Positions 1 through 8,852 of a DNA stretch of 64,000 nt are shown here, piece by piece. Every line of letters starts with the position of its first letter. Position 1 is the stretch's first letter. This stretch comes from Sphingobacterium sp. HMA12 (GTDB lineage: Bacteria > Bacteroidota > Bacteroidia > Sphingobacteriales > Sphingobacteriaceae): assembly GCF_002933815.1 (NCBI RefSeq), contig NZ_BEYR01000001.1, positions 2,163,765 to 2,227,764 of the forward strand, given 5' to 3'. The notes beneath the pieces were generated by a model. That model ran no database searches, had not been told where the DNA came from, and worked only from the letters and a program-made list of their open reading frames with translations. Both the position numbers and the translations under genes were made by a program.

Positions 1-3000
1 GAAAGGAAGTTGCTCGATCTCTCGCTCAGAAATAATCTATTAAATCTGCGGTTCACCAAAAGCATGCTGCAAATCGTGGATCTGAAAATAGACCATCTGG
101 AAGATCATCTTTCGAACGGAAAATCACTGTCAATTCACCCAAATAACAATCAGCAGCTCTTACGCCGTTATAATCTATATTCAGAACCTTTACATTTCTC
201 CGAGCCATTATTTAAACTCGCAGATGACGCATTTCGCTACAACCGCTTGCTGACCCATTACCATCAGGATGACCTGGATATCATTTTAACGCACTTATAC
301 CGTAATGCGAAATTGGCCGAAGAAGAAAACGGGAAGAGTACATTGTATCTGGGTGTTGGCCTATTGAAATGGTTTGAACCCAAGACCAAGCAACAGGCCA
401 GACTCGCTCCTATCCTATTGATTCCGGTTGAATTATCCCGTCGATCTGTAAATACCAAATTTACACTCCGAAGCCGTGAGGAAGAAGCTATGATCAATAT
501 TACCTTATTGGAATATCTCAAGCAGGAATTCAAGCTCAACCTCAGTACGTTGGAGACACTACCGATGGATGAATCAGGAGTAGATGTACAGAAAGTACTC
601 GCCATTCTAAGAAAGTCTATTTTAAATCTGGGAGGTTGGGATATTTTAGAACAGGTTGTTCTAGGAAACTTTTCTTTTAACAAATTGATTTTATGGCAAG
701 ATCTATCCAGATATGCTGAAGAAATTGAAAAAAGTACGATTGTAAAGAGCTTAATTGACGGGAGGCTTTCGGAAATGCTGGATATCAGCGGCGATTCGGA
801 AAATCTGGAACTGATGCCATCTTCGCAGTTAACATTACCGATACCAACCGACAATTCGCAATTGGAAGCTGTCCGTCACTCGAACGCAAATAAAAGCTTT
901 GTCTTACATGGACCTCCCGGTACCGGTAAATCCCAGACCATTACCAATATTATCGCAGATGCCTTGGCGAATGACAAAAAGGTACTTTTTGTAGCTGCTA
1001 AAAAGGCGGCACTGGATGTTGTCCATCGCCGGTTGGAAAAAATTGGATTGGGCTCCTTTTGTCTGGAGCTACACTCCAATAAATCCAAAAAATCAGATGT
1101 GCTAAGGCAACTGGAGCAGAGCCTGGAAACACCCAAATATCAAAGTCATATTGATTTTCAGGAAGAGGCACAACGTATCGATCAGCGCAAAGCGGCGTTA
1201 AGTCGCTACGTAGACGCCCTACATCAGCCCTTCGCAGCAGGTTGGAGCCTGTATGACTCCGTCTCCTATCTGGACAGCAATCATATTGCAATCAACACAG
1301 CATGGCTGCTACCTTTGCAACTGGATCTAATCGATAAAAAGACCTGGAATGAATGGCAGGACTGGGCCATCCCGTTTGGACAATTAACAGCTAATTTACC
1401 TCCGATTGACACCCACCCGTTACGTTTGATCCACTTGAAAGATCAGAACTTTGCCCATAAAAATCAGATTGGAAAATCTATCGACGATTACGTTCAGGCC
1501 TCTATTCATGCGACTAAAGCCCAATCGGATCTGCAGCTGAATATGTCAGACAATTGGTTCGTAAACAAAACTTCTCTATGCTCACTTCTCGAAAAAACAG
1601 CTCATTTTCAAGCGCATCAGGCCATCGTAAATGTGTATTTTGACCAACGTCAAAAGAATTTACTACATCACTGGATTGAATTGCAAACCCAAAAGCAGAC
1701 ACTGGAGCAAGTGCTTATCACAGAATTTGGCAACCGAATATTCACCACAGACTTTAACCCTATTGAATCACTCTGGAATCAGTCAAAACATTCGTGGTTT
1801 CTGCCCAGGTGGCTGAAACAGCGCAAAGTAAAGAACTTCTTAAATGGTTTTGCCGCAAATAAAATCAGCTCCGAACAACAAGTTGATCAATTCTTTAATC
1901 AGAAGAATTCCTTCGATCTCGTTACGAAGAATTTAAGCGAGCCGCAGTTTATTCCCATAAACGAAGCGACCAGCTATTATCTAGTCGGTAACAAGGTTGA
2001 CTTGAACACCTTATTCCAGAACCAGCGTGAGCTGGAAGAATTAAATAGTCTGGCGAAATATCTCAAATTTGAACATTTTCAATCCTGGCTCGCCAACATC
2101 CTCATGGATGTAAATTTAAAGCTGAGGATCCCTGCCACTATACTTACTCTGCAGCAGTATGCGGATAAACATCAGGAAATTTCGAGATTTCTAACGGATA
2201 TTCCGGATGTTGAAGAATTAAATCAGATAAAACAACATTTAGATAAACTTGAAGACTGGATCCGGTACAATTATTATAAAGATCAGGGAATAAAACTTGG
2301 ATTATCCTGGTTGATTGACCTTCTTGAATCAAACAAGATTGATAAAAATGAATTAAGCAGAGATATGGAAAGTGTACTGCATCTCAATTATTTCATAAAA
2401 TCGTTGGATCAGTCCAATATTCTCAATGGTTTTGACGCGGCTGTATATGAAGCACAGATCTTACAGTATAAAACACTTCATCAAGAGTTTACCCAACTGG
2501 TGCGGGATCAATTGGTTTTGGAACTAAGCAACAAAATTCCGAATCTCGCCCAAGAAGCGGTCCATAGTTCGGAGATTGGCATTTTACAACGTGCCATCCG
2601 TAACCGGGGGCGTGGGGTCAGTATCCGCCGTTTATTTGATCAAATTTCGACATTACTTCCCCGTTTGAAACCCTGTATGTTGATGAGTCCAATTTCGGTC
2701 GCCCAATATTTCGACGTAAATACAGATCATTTTGATCTTGTTATTTTTGATGAGGCTTCACAATTACCGACATCAGAGGCAATCAGTGCTCTTGCAAGGG
2801 CAAAACAGGCCATTATTGTCGGTGATCCCAAACAAATGCCACCAACCAGTTTCTTTGCCAGCAACAAAGTCGATGAAGACAATCTGGAATTAGAGGATCT
2901 CGAAAGTATCCTTGATGATACCCTCGCCTTGTCTATTCCTTCGAAATACCTGCTACGGCATTACCGCAGTAAACATGAAAGCCTGATTTCTTTTAGTAAC

Positions 3001-4581
3001 TCTAACTTTTATGAAAACAAATTGCTGACATTTCCTTCTCATGACGATCAGGACAGGAAGGTAAGTTTTCAATTTATCAACGGCCATTATGACAAAGGGA
3101 AAACAAGAACAAATCAGAGCGAAGCTGAGGCTGTTATTCAATACATAAAACACCATTTGGAACATCGTCCCCATCGTTCATTAGGTGTGGTTACATTTAG
3201 TCAAACACAGCAGAATCTAATAGAAGATTTACTACAGGCTTTATTTTCCGAATACCCTGTTTTAGAGGAAACCGCACTGCAGGGAGAGGAACCGATTTTC
3301 ATTAAAAACCTGGAGAATGTTCAGGGCGACGAACGTGATTTTATTTTATTCTCAATTGGCTATGGCCCGGATGAAGAAGGGAAAGTTTCCATGAATTTTG
3401 GTCCATTGAATCGTGAGGGTGGTTGGCGAAGGCTAAATGTCGCAGTAACGCGGGCCCGATATGAAATGCGTGTTTTCTCTTCGTTAAAGGGGGATCAGAT
3501 CGACTTAAGCCGTACCGGTTCAGCTGGTGTTCAAGGACTGAAAGCCTTTTTGAACTTTGCGGAAAGAGGTATATTGCAAACAACGGAAACTGCCGCCCCA
3601 GAGAAAGAAAAACATACGCTCATCCAATCTATTGCCGAACATTTAGATCGAAATGGTATAAAAGTAAAAACGAATATCGGAACCTCTGGCTACCGTGTTG
3701 ATATTGGTATTGTTAACCCTATGCATACACAACAGTATATTTTGGGAATTTTGGTCGATGGAAAAAACTACTTCAATACAAAAACGACAAATGACAGAGA
3801 ACTGCTTATCCCCGATGTTCTGCAATCCTTAGGATGGAATATTTACCGCATCTGGACCTTAGACTGGATAAAAAACAGAGAAAAAATATTGGCTGACATT
3901 CAAGCGGAAATTCAACGTATCATGAATGACGCGAAGACGCAAGAACCTATCATCATTGACGCTTCACAGCCGCAAACAAAGTCAAATATTTCAGTGATAT
4001 CCGATGATGCGATTGTTTCAAGTAAAATGAAGCCCTATGTAAGTGCCAATGTCAGTTCAATGGCAACAGCTAGTGCGGAATCAATTTATGATGCAATGCA
4101 TCGTACAACATTAAGCAATCAGATTCTGAAAATCATCCGTACAGAATCTCCAATTGGTCAAAATCATCTGTTTCGCAAAGTACTGCGCCTATGGGATCTC
4201 CCAAGATCCTCCGCAAAACTTACCCAATATCTAAGTGAGCTTATAAAAAAGCTACCAGATGTAAGGGAGGAAATTTCACATCAAAGTTTTTATTGGGACC
4301 AAGGACAATCGTCTACTGGCTTGACTCACTATAGAGACAATAGTCTGGAAAAACGGGCAATAGAAGATATTGCTCCCCAAGAAATAGAACTTGCACTCAT
4401 CGAGATCATGGACACCAATCTCAGTCTGTTACGGGATGATCTTGTGCGCGCAACTGCAAGAGCCTTTGGGTTTTCAAAGACTGGTGCTCAAATTGAGATA
4501 ATTGTCAATAATTCACTCGATAAATTACTGCAACAGGGGTATTGGAAAGCTATAAATGGGAGAATTATGCTGGTAGACTAA
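1..4581 (+). CDS. DUF4011-type superfamily 1 helicase with C-terminal nuclease-like domain (5' partial)
   Basis: The frame is open from base 1 (E-R-K-L-L-D-L-S-L-R-N), so the true start lies upstream of the window. Counting from the leucine codon at base 10, the DUF4011-type N-terminus (LDLSLRNNLLNLR) is followed by Walker A GPPGTGKSQ near residue 301, Walker B DEAS near 914 with downstream GDPKQMPP, and late helicase motifs (ENVQGDERD, NVAVTRAR). Around 1210-1300 an endonuclease-like fold is suggested by YRVDIGIV, ILVDGKNY and LGWNIYRIWT, followed by a DUF3320-like segment near 1340-1410. This is the usual order in large SF1 helicase-nucleases, some of which are linked to phage defence or DNA repair. 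The substrate here is unknown. It is followed by convergent genes, so it is the last gene of its transcript. Confidence 0.9.
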   Translation, partial: ERKLLDLSLRNNLLNLRFTKSMLQIVDLKIDHLEDHLSNGKSLSIHPNNNQQLLRRYNLYSEPLHFSEPLFKLADDAFRYNRLLTHYHQDDLDIILTHLYRNAKLAEEENGKSTLYLGVGLLKWFEPKTKQQARLAPILLIPVELSRRSVNTKFTLRSREEEAMINITLLEYLKQEFKLNLSTLETLPMDESGVDVQKVLAILRKSILNLGGWDILEQVVLGNFSFNKLILWQDLSRYAEEIEKSTIVKSLIDGRLSEMLDISGDSENLELMPSSQLTLPIPTDNSQLEAVRHSNANKSFVLHGPPGTGKSQTITNIIADALANDKKVLFVAAKKAALDVVHRRLEKIGLGSFCLELHSNKSKKSDVLRQLEQSLETPKYQSHIDFQEEAQRIDQRKAALSRYVDALHQPFAAGWSLYDSVSYLDSNHIAINTAWLLPLQLDLIDKKTWNEWQDWAIPFGQLTANLPPIDTHPLRLIHLKDQNFAHKNQIGKSIDDYVQASIHATKAQSDLQLNMSDNWFVNKTSLCSLLEKTAHFQAHQAIVNVYFDQRQKNLLHHWIELQTQKQTLEQVLITEFGNRIFTTDFNPIESLWNQSKHSWFLPRWLKQRKVKNFLNGFAANKISSEQQVDQFFNQKNSFDLVTKNLSEPQFIPINEATSYYLVGNKVDLNTLFQNQRELEELNSLAKYLKFEHFQSWLANILMDVNLKLRIPATILTLQQYADKHQEISRFLTDIPDVEELNQIKQHLDKLEDWIRYNYYKDQGIKLGLSWLIDLLESNKIDKNELSRDMESVLHLNYFIKSLDQSNILNGFDAAVYEAQILQYKTLHQEFTQLVRDQLVLELSNKIPNLAQEAVHSSEIGILQRAIRNRGRGVSIRRLFDQISTLLPRLKPCMLMSPISVAQYFDVNTDHFDLVIFDEASQLPTSEAISALARAKQAIIVGDPKQMPPTSFFASNKVDEDNLELEDLESILDDTLALSIPSKYLLRHYRSKHESLISFSNSNFYENKLLTFPSHDDQDRKVSFQFINGHYDKGKTRTNQSEAEAVIQYIKHHLEHRPHRSLGVVTFSQTQQNLIEDLLQALFSEYPVLEETALQGEEPIFIKNLENVQGDERDFILFSIGYGPDEEGKVSMNFGPLNREGGWRRLNVAVTRARYEMRVFSSLKGDQIDLSRTGSAGVQGLKAFLNFAERGILQTTETAAPEKEKHTLIQSIAEHLDRNGIKVKTNIGTSGYRVDIGIVNPMHTQQYILGILVDGKNYFNTKTTNDRELLIPDVLQSLGWNIYRIWTLDWIKNREKILADIQAEIQRIMNDAKTQEPIIIDASQPQTKSNISVISDDAIVSSKMKPYVSANVSSMATASAESIYDAMHRTTLSNQILKIIRTESPIGQNHLFRKVLRLWDLPRSSAKLTQYLSELIKKLPDVREEISHQSFYWDQGQSSTGLTHYRDNSLEKRAIEDIAPQEIELALIEIMDTNLSLLRDDLVRATARAFGFSKTGAQIEIIVNNSLDKLLQQGYWKAINGRIMLVD

Positions 4582-4628
4582 GCCTATTTGCCGCTAAAAG
4601 ATTATAGTCCTATTATCTTGTTTGGACC

Positions 4629-4660
4629 ATATAGATCAGGCCTAACTGCCTGATCTATAT
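4629..4660. other. Perfect 13-bp inverted repeat across the end of the small minus-strand gene
   Basis: ATATAGATCAGGC (4629-4641) and GCCTGATCTATAT (4648-4660) pair perfectly around a six-base loop, CTAACT. The minus-strand stop codon (TAG, complement of bases 4642-4644) lies in that loop. There is no T-run on either side, so this is not a typical intrinsic terminator. It lies between convergent genes and could act as a transcript-end structure. Confidence 0.6.
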
Positions 4661-5004
4661 ATCTGATTGACATAAGCGGTATAAATTCCGATAGGAATCT
4701 TACCGGTCACTTTACCACGACGTGATTCAGGGCAGGTATTCAAAATACCGTCCAATGAAAAAACAAATATATTTTCCACCGCATTTTGAAGTCTCCACTC
4801 TCCTTTTTCGTACATATATTCCATCAGATGCAGCGCTTTTCCCAACTCCTCTTCACGCTCCTGCGCTATCATTTTTTCAATATAAGCGGTAAGAATTCGG
4901 ATTATAGTAATTGGATTTCCAACATTTTCGGGTCGCAAGATTTCCGTTTGCACCAATGGTACTATCGAAACAATTATTTCCTGAGCCTGTTTTATATTCA
5001 TCAT
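4642..5004 (-). CDS. Small alpha-helical protein, DUF7674-like (copy A)
   Basis: This 120-residue protein has no signal peptide or membrane segment and is predicted from composition to be mostly helical. It contains MEYMYEKGEWRLQNAVEN followed by IFVFSL. The same pattern (tyrosine or histidine, then a charged-G step, then a V/M-E-N-x-F stretch and a closing basic P-[LI] segment) occurs in two other genes of this window, at 5548-5964 and 22405-22770. I believe this is the Bacteroidota family called DUF7674, but that name is from memory. Its start codon overlaps the stop of the upstream acetyltransferase (ATGA, 5001-5004), which implies translational coupling. Function is unknown. Confidence 0.75.
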   Translation of the reverse strand: MMNIKQAQEIIVSIVPLVQTEILRPENVGNPITIIRILTAYIEKMIAQEREEELGKALHLMEYMYEKGEWRLQNAVENIFVFSLDGILNTCPESRRGKVTGKIPIGIYTAYVNQIYRSGS

Positions 5005-5561
5005 TTACTTGCGTTTAATGCTATCTCCGGTTCAAATATCATTGCGGTACAATAGCAGTTTCTAAATCCTGTATTTTTTAAATTCTGATAATTCACACAT
5101 TGCTCACATTTACGCCAAAACGACGCATCCTGTGTGATTTCAGAGAAAGTTACCGGCCGCAGTCCGAGTTTTGAATTGATCCGCATAGTCGCCAATGTCG
5201 TTGTGATACCAAATATCTTTGCCTTTGGATACTTTTCGCGTGTTAACCAAAATATACACTCCTTCATTTGGGTTGCAATCCCAAGTCTGCGCCATTGTGG
5301 AGCTACAATCAAGCCACAATGAGAAACAAAGCTAGCATGTCCATAAGCCTCCAAATAGATGTACCCAACCCATTCTCCCTCTTTGGTCAAAGCGATAACA
5401 GCATTTCCTTCCGACATTTTATGAGTGATAGACTCGGGGCTTCTTCTTCCAATTCCGGTACCACGCGCACGTGCTGAAGCTTCCATTTCCTGGGAGATCT
5501 GAACGGCATATTTACAGTCGGCCGGAATCGTCTGTCGAATCAATACATCAGTTGTTTTCAT
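5001..5561 (-). CDS. GNAT family N-acetyltransferase, resembling the acetyltransferase of Bacteroidota arginine clusters
   Basis: The chosen start (MKTTDVLIRQ) gives 186 residues; an upstream methionine at 5669 would only add sequence inside the preceding gene. GNAT motif A is visible as IVAPQWRRLGIAT (acetyl-CoA loop R-R-L-G-I-A, residues 91-96). The protein also has RARGTGIGRRSPE at 31-43 and a four-cysteine tail (C152/C155 and C169/C171). These features resemble the GNAT protein commonly placed next to argG in Bacteroidota arginine operons, which has been proposed as an N-acetylglutamate synthase, but no arg gene is near here. It overlaps its upstream neighbour by 14 bp and its downstream neighbour by 4 bp, so all three are probably one translationally coupled operon. 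The substrate is uncertain. Confidence 0.85.
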   Translation of the reverse strand: MKTTDVLIRQTIPADCKYAVQISQEMEASARARGTGIGRRSPESITHKMSEGNAVIALTKEGEWVGYIYLEAYGHASFVSHCGLIVAPQWRRLGIATQMKECIFWLTREKYPKAKIFGITTTLATMRINSKLGLRPVTFSEITQDASFWRKCEQCVNYQNLKNTGFRNCYCTAMIFEPEIALNASK

Positions 5562-5964
5562 AGGGACGAAATTCAGCATGCTTGTTTTTTTCTTTACCAT
5601 GAGTATCTTCGGGCAAAACAAGCCGTTGTATAGAAAGTGGTAAGCGGGCTTCAAGGTAATCCCATTCAATGGTGTTGCATGCTCGTTTAAATCTGGAAAA
5701 GGTATTTGGAAGTAATCCGTTTATCACAAGCTGGAGTTCGGAGGTCCCCCGATCATGCACATAAGCCATGACTTGCATAATCCATTCAAAACGGTGCCAA
5801 TCCTTGGCATAAATGATATCTTCTGCAAACTGTGAGATCACTTTTACAATATTTTTGTAGTCTCCTTTCAGTTCTGATTTTCTTAATCTTAGATTTAATT
5901 CAGGGATTACAGCGGCAATAAAATCTACCGTCTGCCCTTCATCCATTCTTTTTCTTATTTCCAT
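5548..5964 (-). CDS. Small alpha-helical protein, DUF7674-like (copy B)
   Basis: A 138-residue soluble protein and the first gene of the three-gene cluster. It has MAYVHDRGTSELQLVINGLL and ends with RLPLSIQRL. The spacing and the RLPLS element match copy C beside kdpF (22405-22770), and the core matches copy A two genes downstream. The tail after the core is charged (KEKNKHAEF). The acetyltransferase begins inside its 3' end. About 140 bp upstream lies a palindrome, CCTTATCAAAATGATAAGG, that recurs upstream of copy C. No enzymatic motif is seen; a regulatory or adaptor role is only a guess. Confidence 0.75.
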   Translation of the reverse strand: MEIRKRMDEGQTVDFIAAVIPELNLRLRKSELKGDYKNIVKVISQFAEDIIYAKDWHRFEWIMQVMAYVHDRGTSELQLVINGLLPNTFSRFKRACNTIEWDYLEARLPLSIQRLVLPEDTHGKEKNKHAEFRPYENN

Positions 5965-6100
5965 TATATCGTTTTTTTATACATACATGTTATCCACTCT
6001 AGAAGGATCAACCAAACGATATTCCAAAACAACAAACAAGAAGTAAAAAACTGATATACAGAAAGATAAATTTATTTTAAAAAATATAATAAAGAAAAGG

Positions 6101-6119
6101 CCTTATCAAAATGATAAGG
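6101..6119 (-). terminator. Palindrome CCTTATC-N5-GATAAGG: terminator of 6126-6557 or operator of the 5964 cluster
   Basis: A perfect 7-bp stem with loop AAAAT lies just after the stop of the minus-strand lipoprotein gene. Read on the minus strand it is followed by CCTTTTCTTT, so it could end that transcript. The same palindrome occurs at 23286 upstream of another family member, where there is no gene to terminate, which favours a protein-binding role as well. Confidence 0.5.
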
Positions 6120-6125
6120 ATTTTC

Positions 6126-6557
6126 TCAATTTGGAATAATCTCCACTTCATAGGGACCAGTATACCGATTGCCAACCATTTTATTTTCATTGACAGTAAT
6201 ATAGTATTGTCCGCTATCGATAAAACGATGGGTCAATTCTTTCCCAAATGGTCCGTCAGCTGTTCCGTTTGGAGAAAATAGCTGGCTAATTCGAATATTA
6301 GCCGTATCCGAGGGCGTTTTGATTTTTATCCGAACAGAATCTGCTCGATGAACGGAAATAAAAATCGTATCAGTATGTCCTGACGCTATTTTCATGTATT
6401 TTACCAAACGGCCATCGTTAAAGGAAACTGCTTTTTCTGCTGATTTCAGATCAGCTGAATTATTTTGCGTATTTTTTTCCTGGCCTGACGGGGACTGACA
6501 CGCGACCTGTACGATGAATGCAGCCGAAATCAAAATCGCTGATAATACTTTATTCAT
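6126..6557 (-). CDS. Small exported protein, probable lipoprotein, unknown function
   Basis: 143 residues. The N-terminus (MNKVLSAILISAAFIVQVAC) is a signal sequence ending in a cysteine preceded by V-A; the position three before the cysteine is Q, so the lipobox is weak. After a polar linker the mature part is beta-rich (KIKTPSDTANIRISQLF, YYITVNENKM) with a stretch resembling bacterial pre-peptidase C-like or Ig-like beta sandwiches, and it ends in YEVEIIPN. It shares direction with the membrane protein just upstream (6619-7155) across about 60 bp and may be co-transcribed with it. No catalytic motif is seen. Confidence 0.7.
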   Translation of the reverse strand: MNKVLSAILISAAFIVQVACQSPSGQEKNTQNNSADLKSAEKAVSFNDGRLVKYMKIASGHTDTIFISVHRADSVRIKIKTPSDTANIRISQLFSPNGTADGPFGKELTHRFIDSGQYYITVNENKMVGNRYTGPYEVEIIPN

Positions 6558-6618
6558 GGCTTTTTACCCGATATAACAATTCTCAACACATCCTTGTTTT
6601 CATGATAGCTCATTCTGC

Positions 6619-7155
6619 TTACATTGTCCAGAGACTCCATTTTGATTTTACCGCAGCAGGGTTTACCTGCTCTATTTTCTTATAAAATTTATAGAAATCT
6701 TTATTCCATAGAGTATAGTTATGGGTAAACTTAAATACTATCTTATGATTGTCAGCATTCTGAATAATGACTTGCCAGACCCTATCATTGGTGATTGTAA
6801 TCGAAGTCTTGCTCAGTTCGATTATATCCGTCAGCAGGAAAACTGCCTTTTTCTGTTGTTTATTATTGATAGCATAAAAGTTTATATCATCAAAATAGAA
6901 ATCTTCATCGCTGACAAGATTATCTTCCATGCCCAACAGGAAAGGTCGGGACGAAATCTTTCTGATCTTTTCGCCCACTAAATCAGCTGAAGCTTCATAA
7001 CTGATCTGATTATTTTCAGGTTTAAATCCAGCAGTATACTTCCTGAAAATTAAGCTAAATAGTACAATAAATAGTACTAAACCTACCAACAATATAAGGT
7101 ATAAATACATTCTTCTCTTTGTTAAACGACATGTGTGTTTCTCTCCGGACATCAA
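6619..7155 (-). CDS. Membrane-anchored protein of unknown function
   Basis: 178 residues with one strong membrane segment (about 16-38, YLYLILLVGLVLFIVLFSLI) preceded by basic residues (CRLTKRRMY), which predicts a cytoplasmic N-terminus and an extracytoplasmic C-domain. The C-domain has alternating aromatic and polar residues (FYFDDINFYAI, TITNDRVWQVII), suggesting a beta-rich fold reminiscent of PH-like or DUF-type domains. An internal methionine at residue 16 is an alternative start. It is followed at about 60 bp by the small lipoprotein gene. I do not recognise the family. Confidence 0.65.
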   Translation of the reverse strand: MMSGEKHTCRLTKRRMYLYLILLVGLVLFIVLFSLIFRKYTAGFKPENNQISYEASADLVGEKIRKISSRPFLLGMEDNLVSDEDFYFDDINFYAINNKQQKKAVFLLTDIIELSKTSITITNDRVWQVIIQNADNHKIVFKFTHNYTLWNKDFYKFYKKIEQVNPAAVKSKWSLWTM

Positions 7156-7289
7156 AAAAACACCTATAATAAGGTAATTAATTAGCAGCGCAAAATTACC
7201 AAATTTAATTCAATATGCTAAATTCCGTGGCCAACGGCTAAATAAAGGCGATCAAAGCTTCCGTCTAGGATAATATCGAGATGGAGACC

Positions 7290-7328
7290 TAAAAAATCAC
7301 ATGATGACAAGCATCACGTGATTTTTTA
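7290..7328. terminator. Bidirectional intrinsic terminator hairpin
   Basis: AAAAAATCAC-ATGATG pairs with CATCA-CGTGATTTTTT around a short loop, with one mismatch. A-run on the left and T-run on the right mean it can work on either strand. It lies 50 bp after the stop of the minus-strand gene 7378-8589 and is best read as that gene's terminator. Confidence 0.75.
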
Positions 7329-7377
7329 TAATAAACAACAGTATGATACCCACTTCCGTTTCTCGAAAATAAAAAGA

Positions 7378-8589
7378 CTAGCTTCCAAAGCTGATATAAT
7401 ACAAGGGCGTATCGCCTGGGTGATTCTTGACACGATCAAGCCCTTCAAAGAATATGTGATCCCCCAATTCCTTGCCTATCAATTGTTTCTCCATTTGATA
7501 CAATAGATCCAGTGCGGTAAAATTCTTCTCATTGGATGCACGAAGGCGGGCACAGATCTCCACTTGGTAGTATCCGCTGTCTTCGTTGTCCTCATCAAAA
7601 GCCTCTTCTTCATCATCCAATAGTGTTTCATTTGGATTCAAATCTTCCATATCCTTAATCCAACACATATAACACAACTCAATTTCAGCAGCATCCACCA
7701 CAATTTCATTGGCATCCCACTGCGCCCGATCAGCTAAAATATCACGCTGATACTCCGCAACATCGACCTCAAACTCCTGGGAACTACGATACGACTTGGC
7801 CTGAAATGTCCAGGCAATAGCTGACAGCACATGATCTTGCGGAGGCTGCGTATTCCAATCAATATTATTCCAAGGGCTACCTATCTTTTCCCTTAAATAA
7901 CCAATATATCTTTTCAGATAAGATTTTCCTATTTTGTTGTTCAGTCCAACATGTTGCTCTCCCTCCAAAAATTTTTCAGAGAATGTGTGCCAATCTTTAA
8001 AGTGCAATCTTGCATAGGAAGAAAGGTTTTTCAGTATGTCCAAAGCTGCTGATTTTGGCAGGTAGCCCACATCCGTGGCCGCAGCCACAATATGGCTGCC
8101 CACCGCAACAGCAAGAGCATCCACACCCGGTCTGGCAATGTCCCATCTTCCGCTGTCGATTTGATCTTCCCGACCTTTTAGGACCGTATCATGCGTCTTT
8201 ACGCCAAGAAGATTACAATATGCTGCTAAAATGTGAAGACAAGTTTCAGTGTCTTCGATCGCGAAATCCCTTTTCAACAATTTCGAGAATTCATTGCTAT
8301 ACTCCGCCTGTTTGGGATAGTTTCCAAACTGATATAGATGAATGGGATAAGTCCCGTCATCATCCGCGCTGCCGAATACAGTAAACCAATCACCAAAGAC
8401 TATAACGCGGAACGCCGCCCCCAATGCCGTACCAAATTGTTCCTCATAGGAAATGCCCTTCAGCATTTCTTTGCCATTCACTTGCTCCTTTGAAGTTTTA
8501 TCCATTTCTGCCTCCTGTGCAAGTTCCTCCTGTGCGTCTCTTACTCCCTCCTTGACAGCACTCAATAATTCTTTGAAAAATTTAAACAT
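7378..8589 (-). CDS. DUF1266-like cytoplasmic protein, unknown function
   Basis: The chosen start (MFKFFKELLSAVKEG) gives 403 residues; an ATG 12 codons upstream is possible. The N-terminal 50 residues are a charged helix, followed by a globular part with FGDWFTVFGSADDDGTYP. A segment GRWDIARPGVDALAVAVG, then GYLPKSAALDIL and a D-W-H-TF followed by FLEGEQ, resembles the DUF1266 pattern (WD-x-R, G-x-L, W-x-F, G). The C-terminus is acidic (DDEEEAFDEDNED) and then contains LDLLYQMEKQLIG. No signal peptide or membrane segment. It is a single-gene unit by spacing. The DUF1266 link is by eye and tentative. Confidence 0.7.
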   Translation of the reverse strand: MFKFFKELLSAVKEGVRDAQEELAQEAEMDKTSKEQVNGKEMLKGISYEEQFGTALGAAFRVIVFGDWFTVFGSADDDGTYPIHLYQFGNYPKQAEYSNEFSKLLKRDFAIEDTETCLHILAAYCNLLGVKTHDTVLKGREDQIDSGRWDIARPGVDALAVAVGSHIVAAATDVGYLPKSAALDILKNLSSYARLHFKDWHTFSEKFLEGEQHVGLNNKIGKSYLKRYIGYLREKIGSPWNNIDWNTQPPQDHVLSAIAWTFQAKSYRSSQEFEVDVAEYQRDILADRAQWDANEIVVDAAEIELCYMCWIKDMEDLNPNETLLDDEEEAFDEDNEDSGYYQVEICARLRASNEKNFTALDLLYQMEKQLIGKELGDHIFFEGLDRVKNHPGDTPLYYISFGS

Positions 8590-8852
8590 AATTTTAAATA
8601 TTATTTGTTTAGCTAATGATCCCAATTTGCTTTTATTTATCTAAGCCAGAAGATGCTACGTGCTGAATTCCCAGTATCTGGTCACCTTTATAAACTTAAG
8701 ATTTCAAATTATTGCCATAAATCTGAAAATAAATATTTACTTTTTATTTTGAAATCCATATTAGTTTGAAGTCCCACTATATTTGTAGTCGAATACTTTA
8801 TATTTGATTGAAGATAAATGGAATAAATAGAATCATTATAGAAGTTAAGTTG

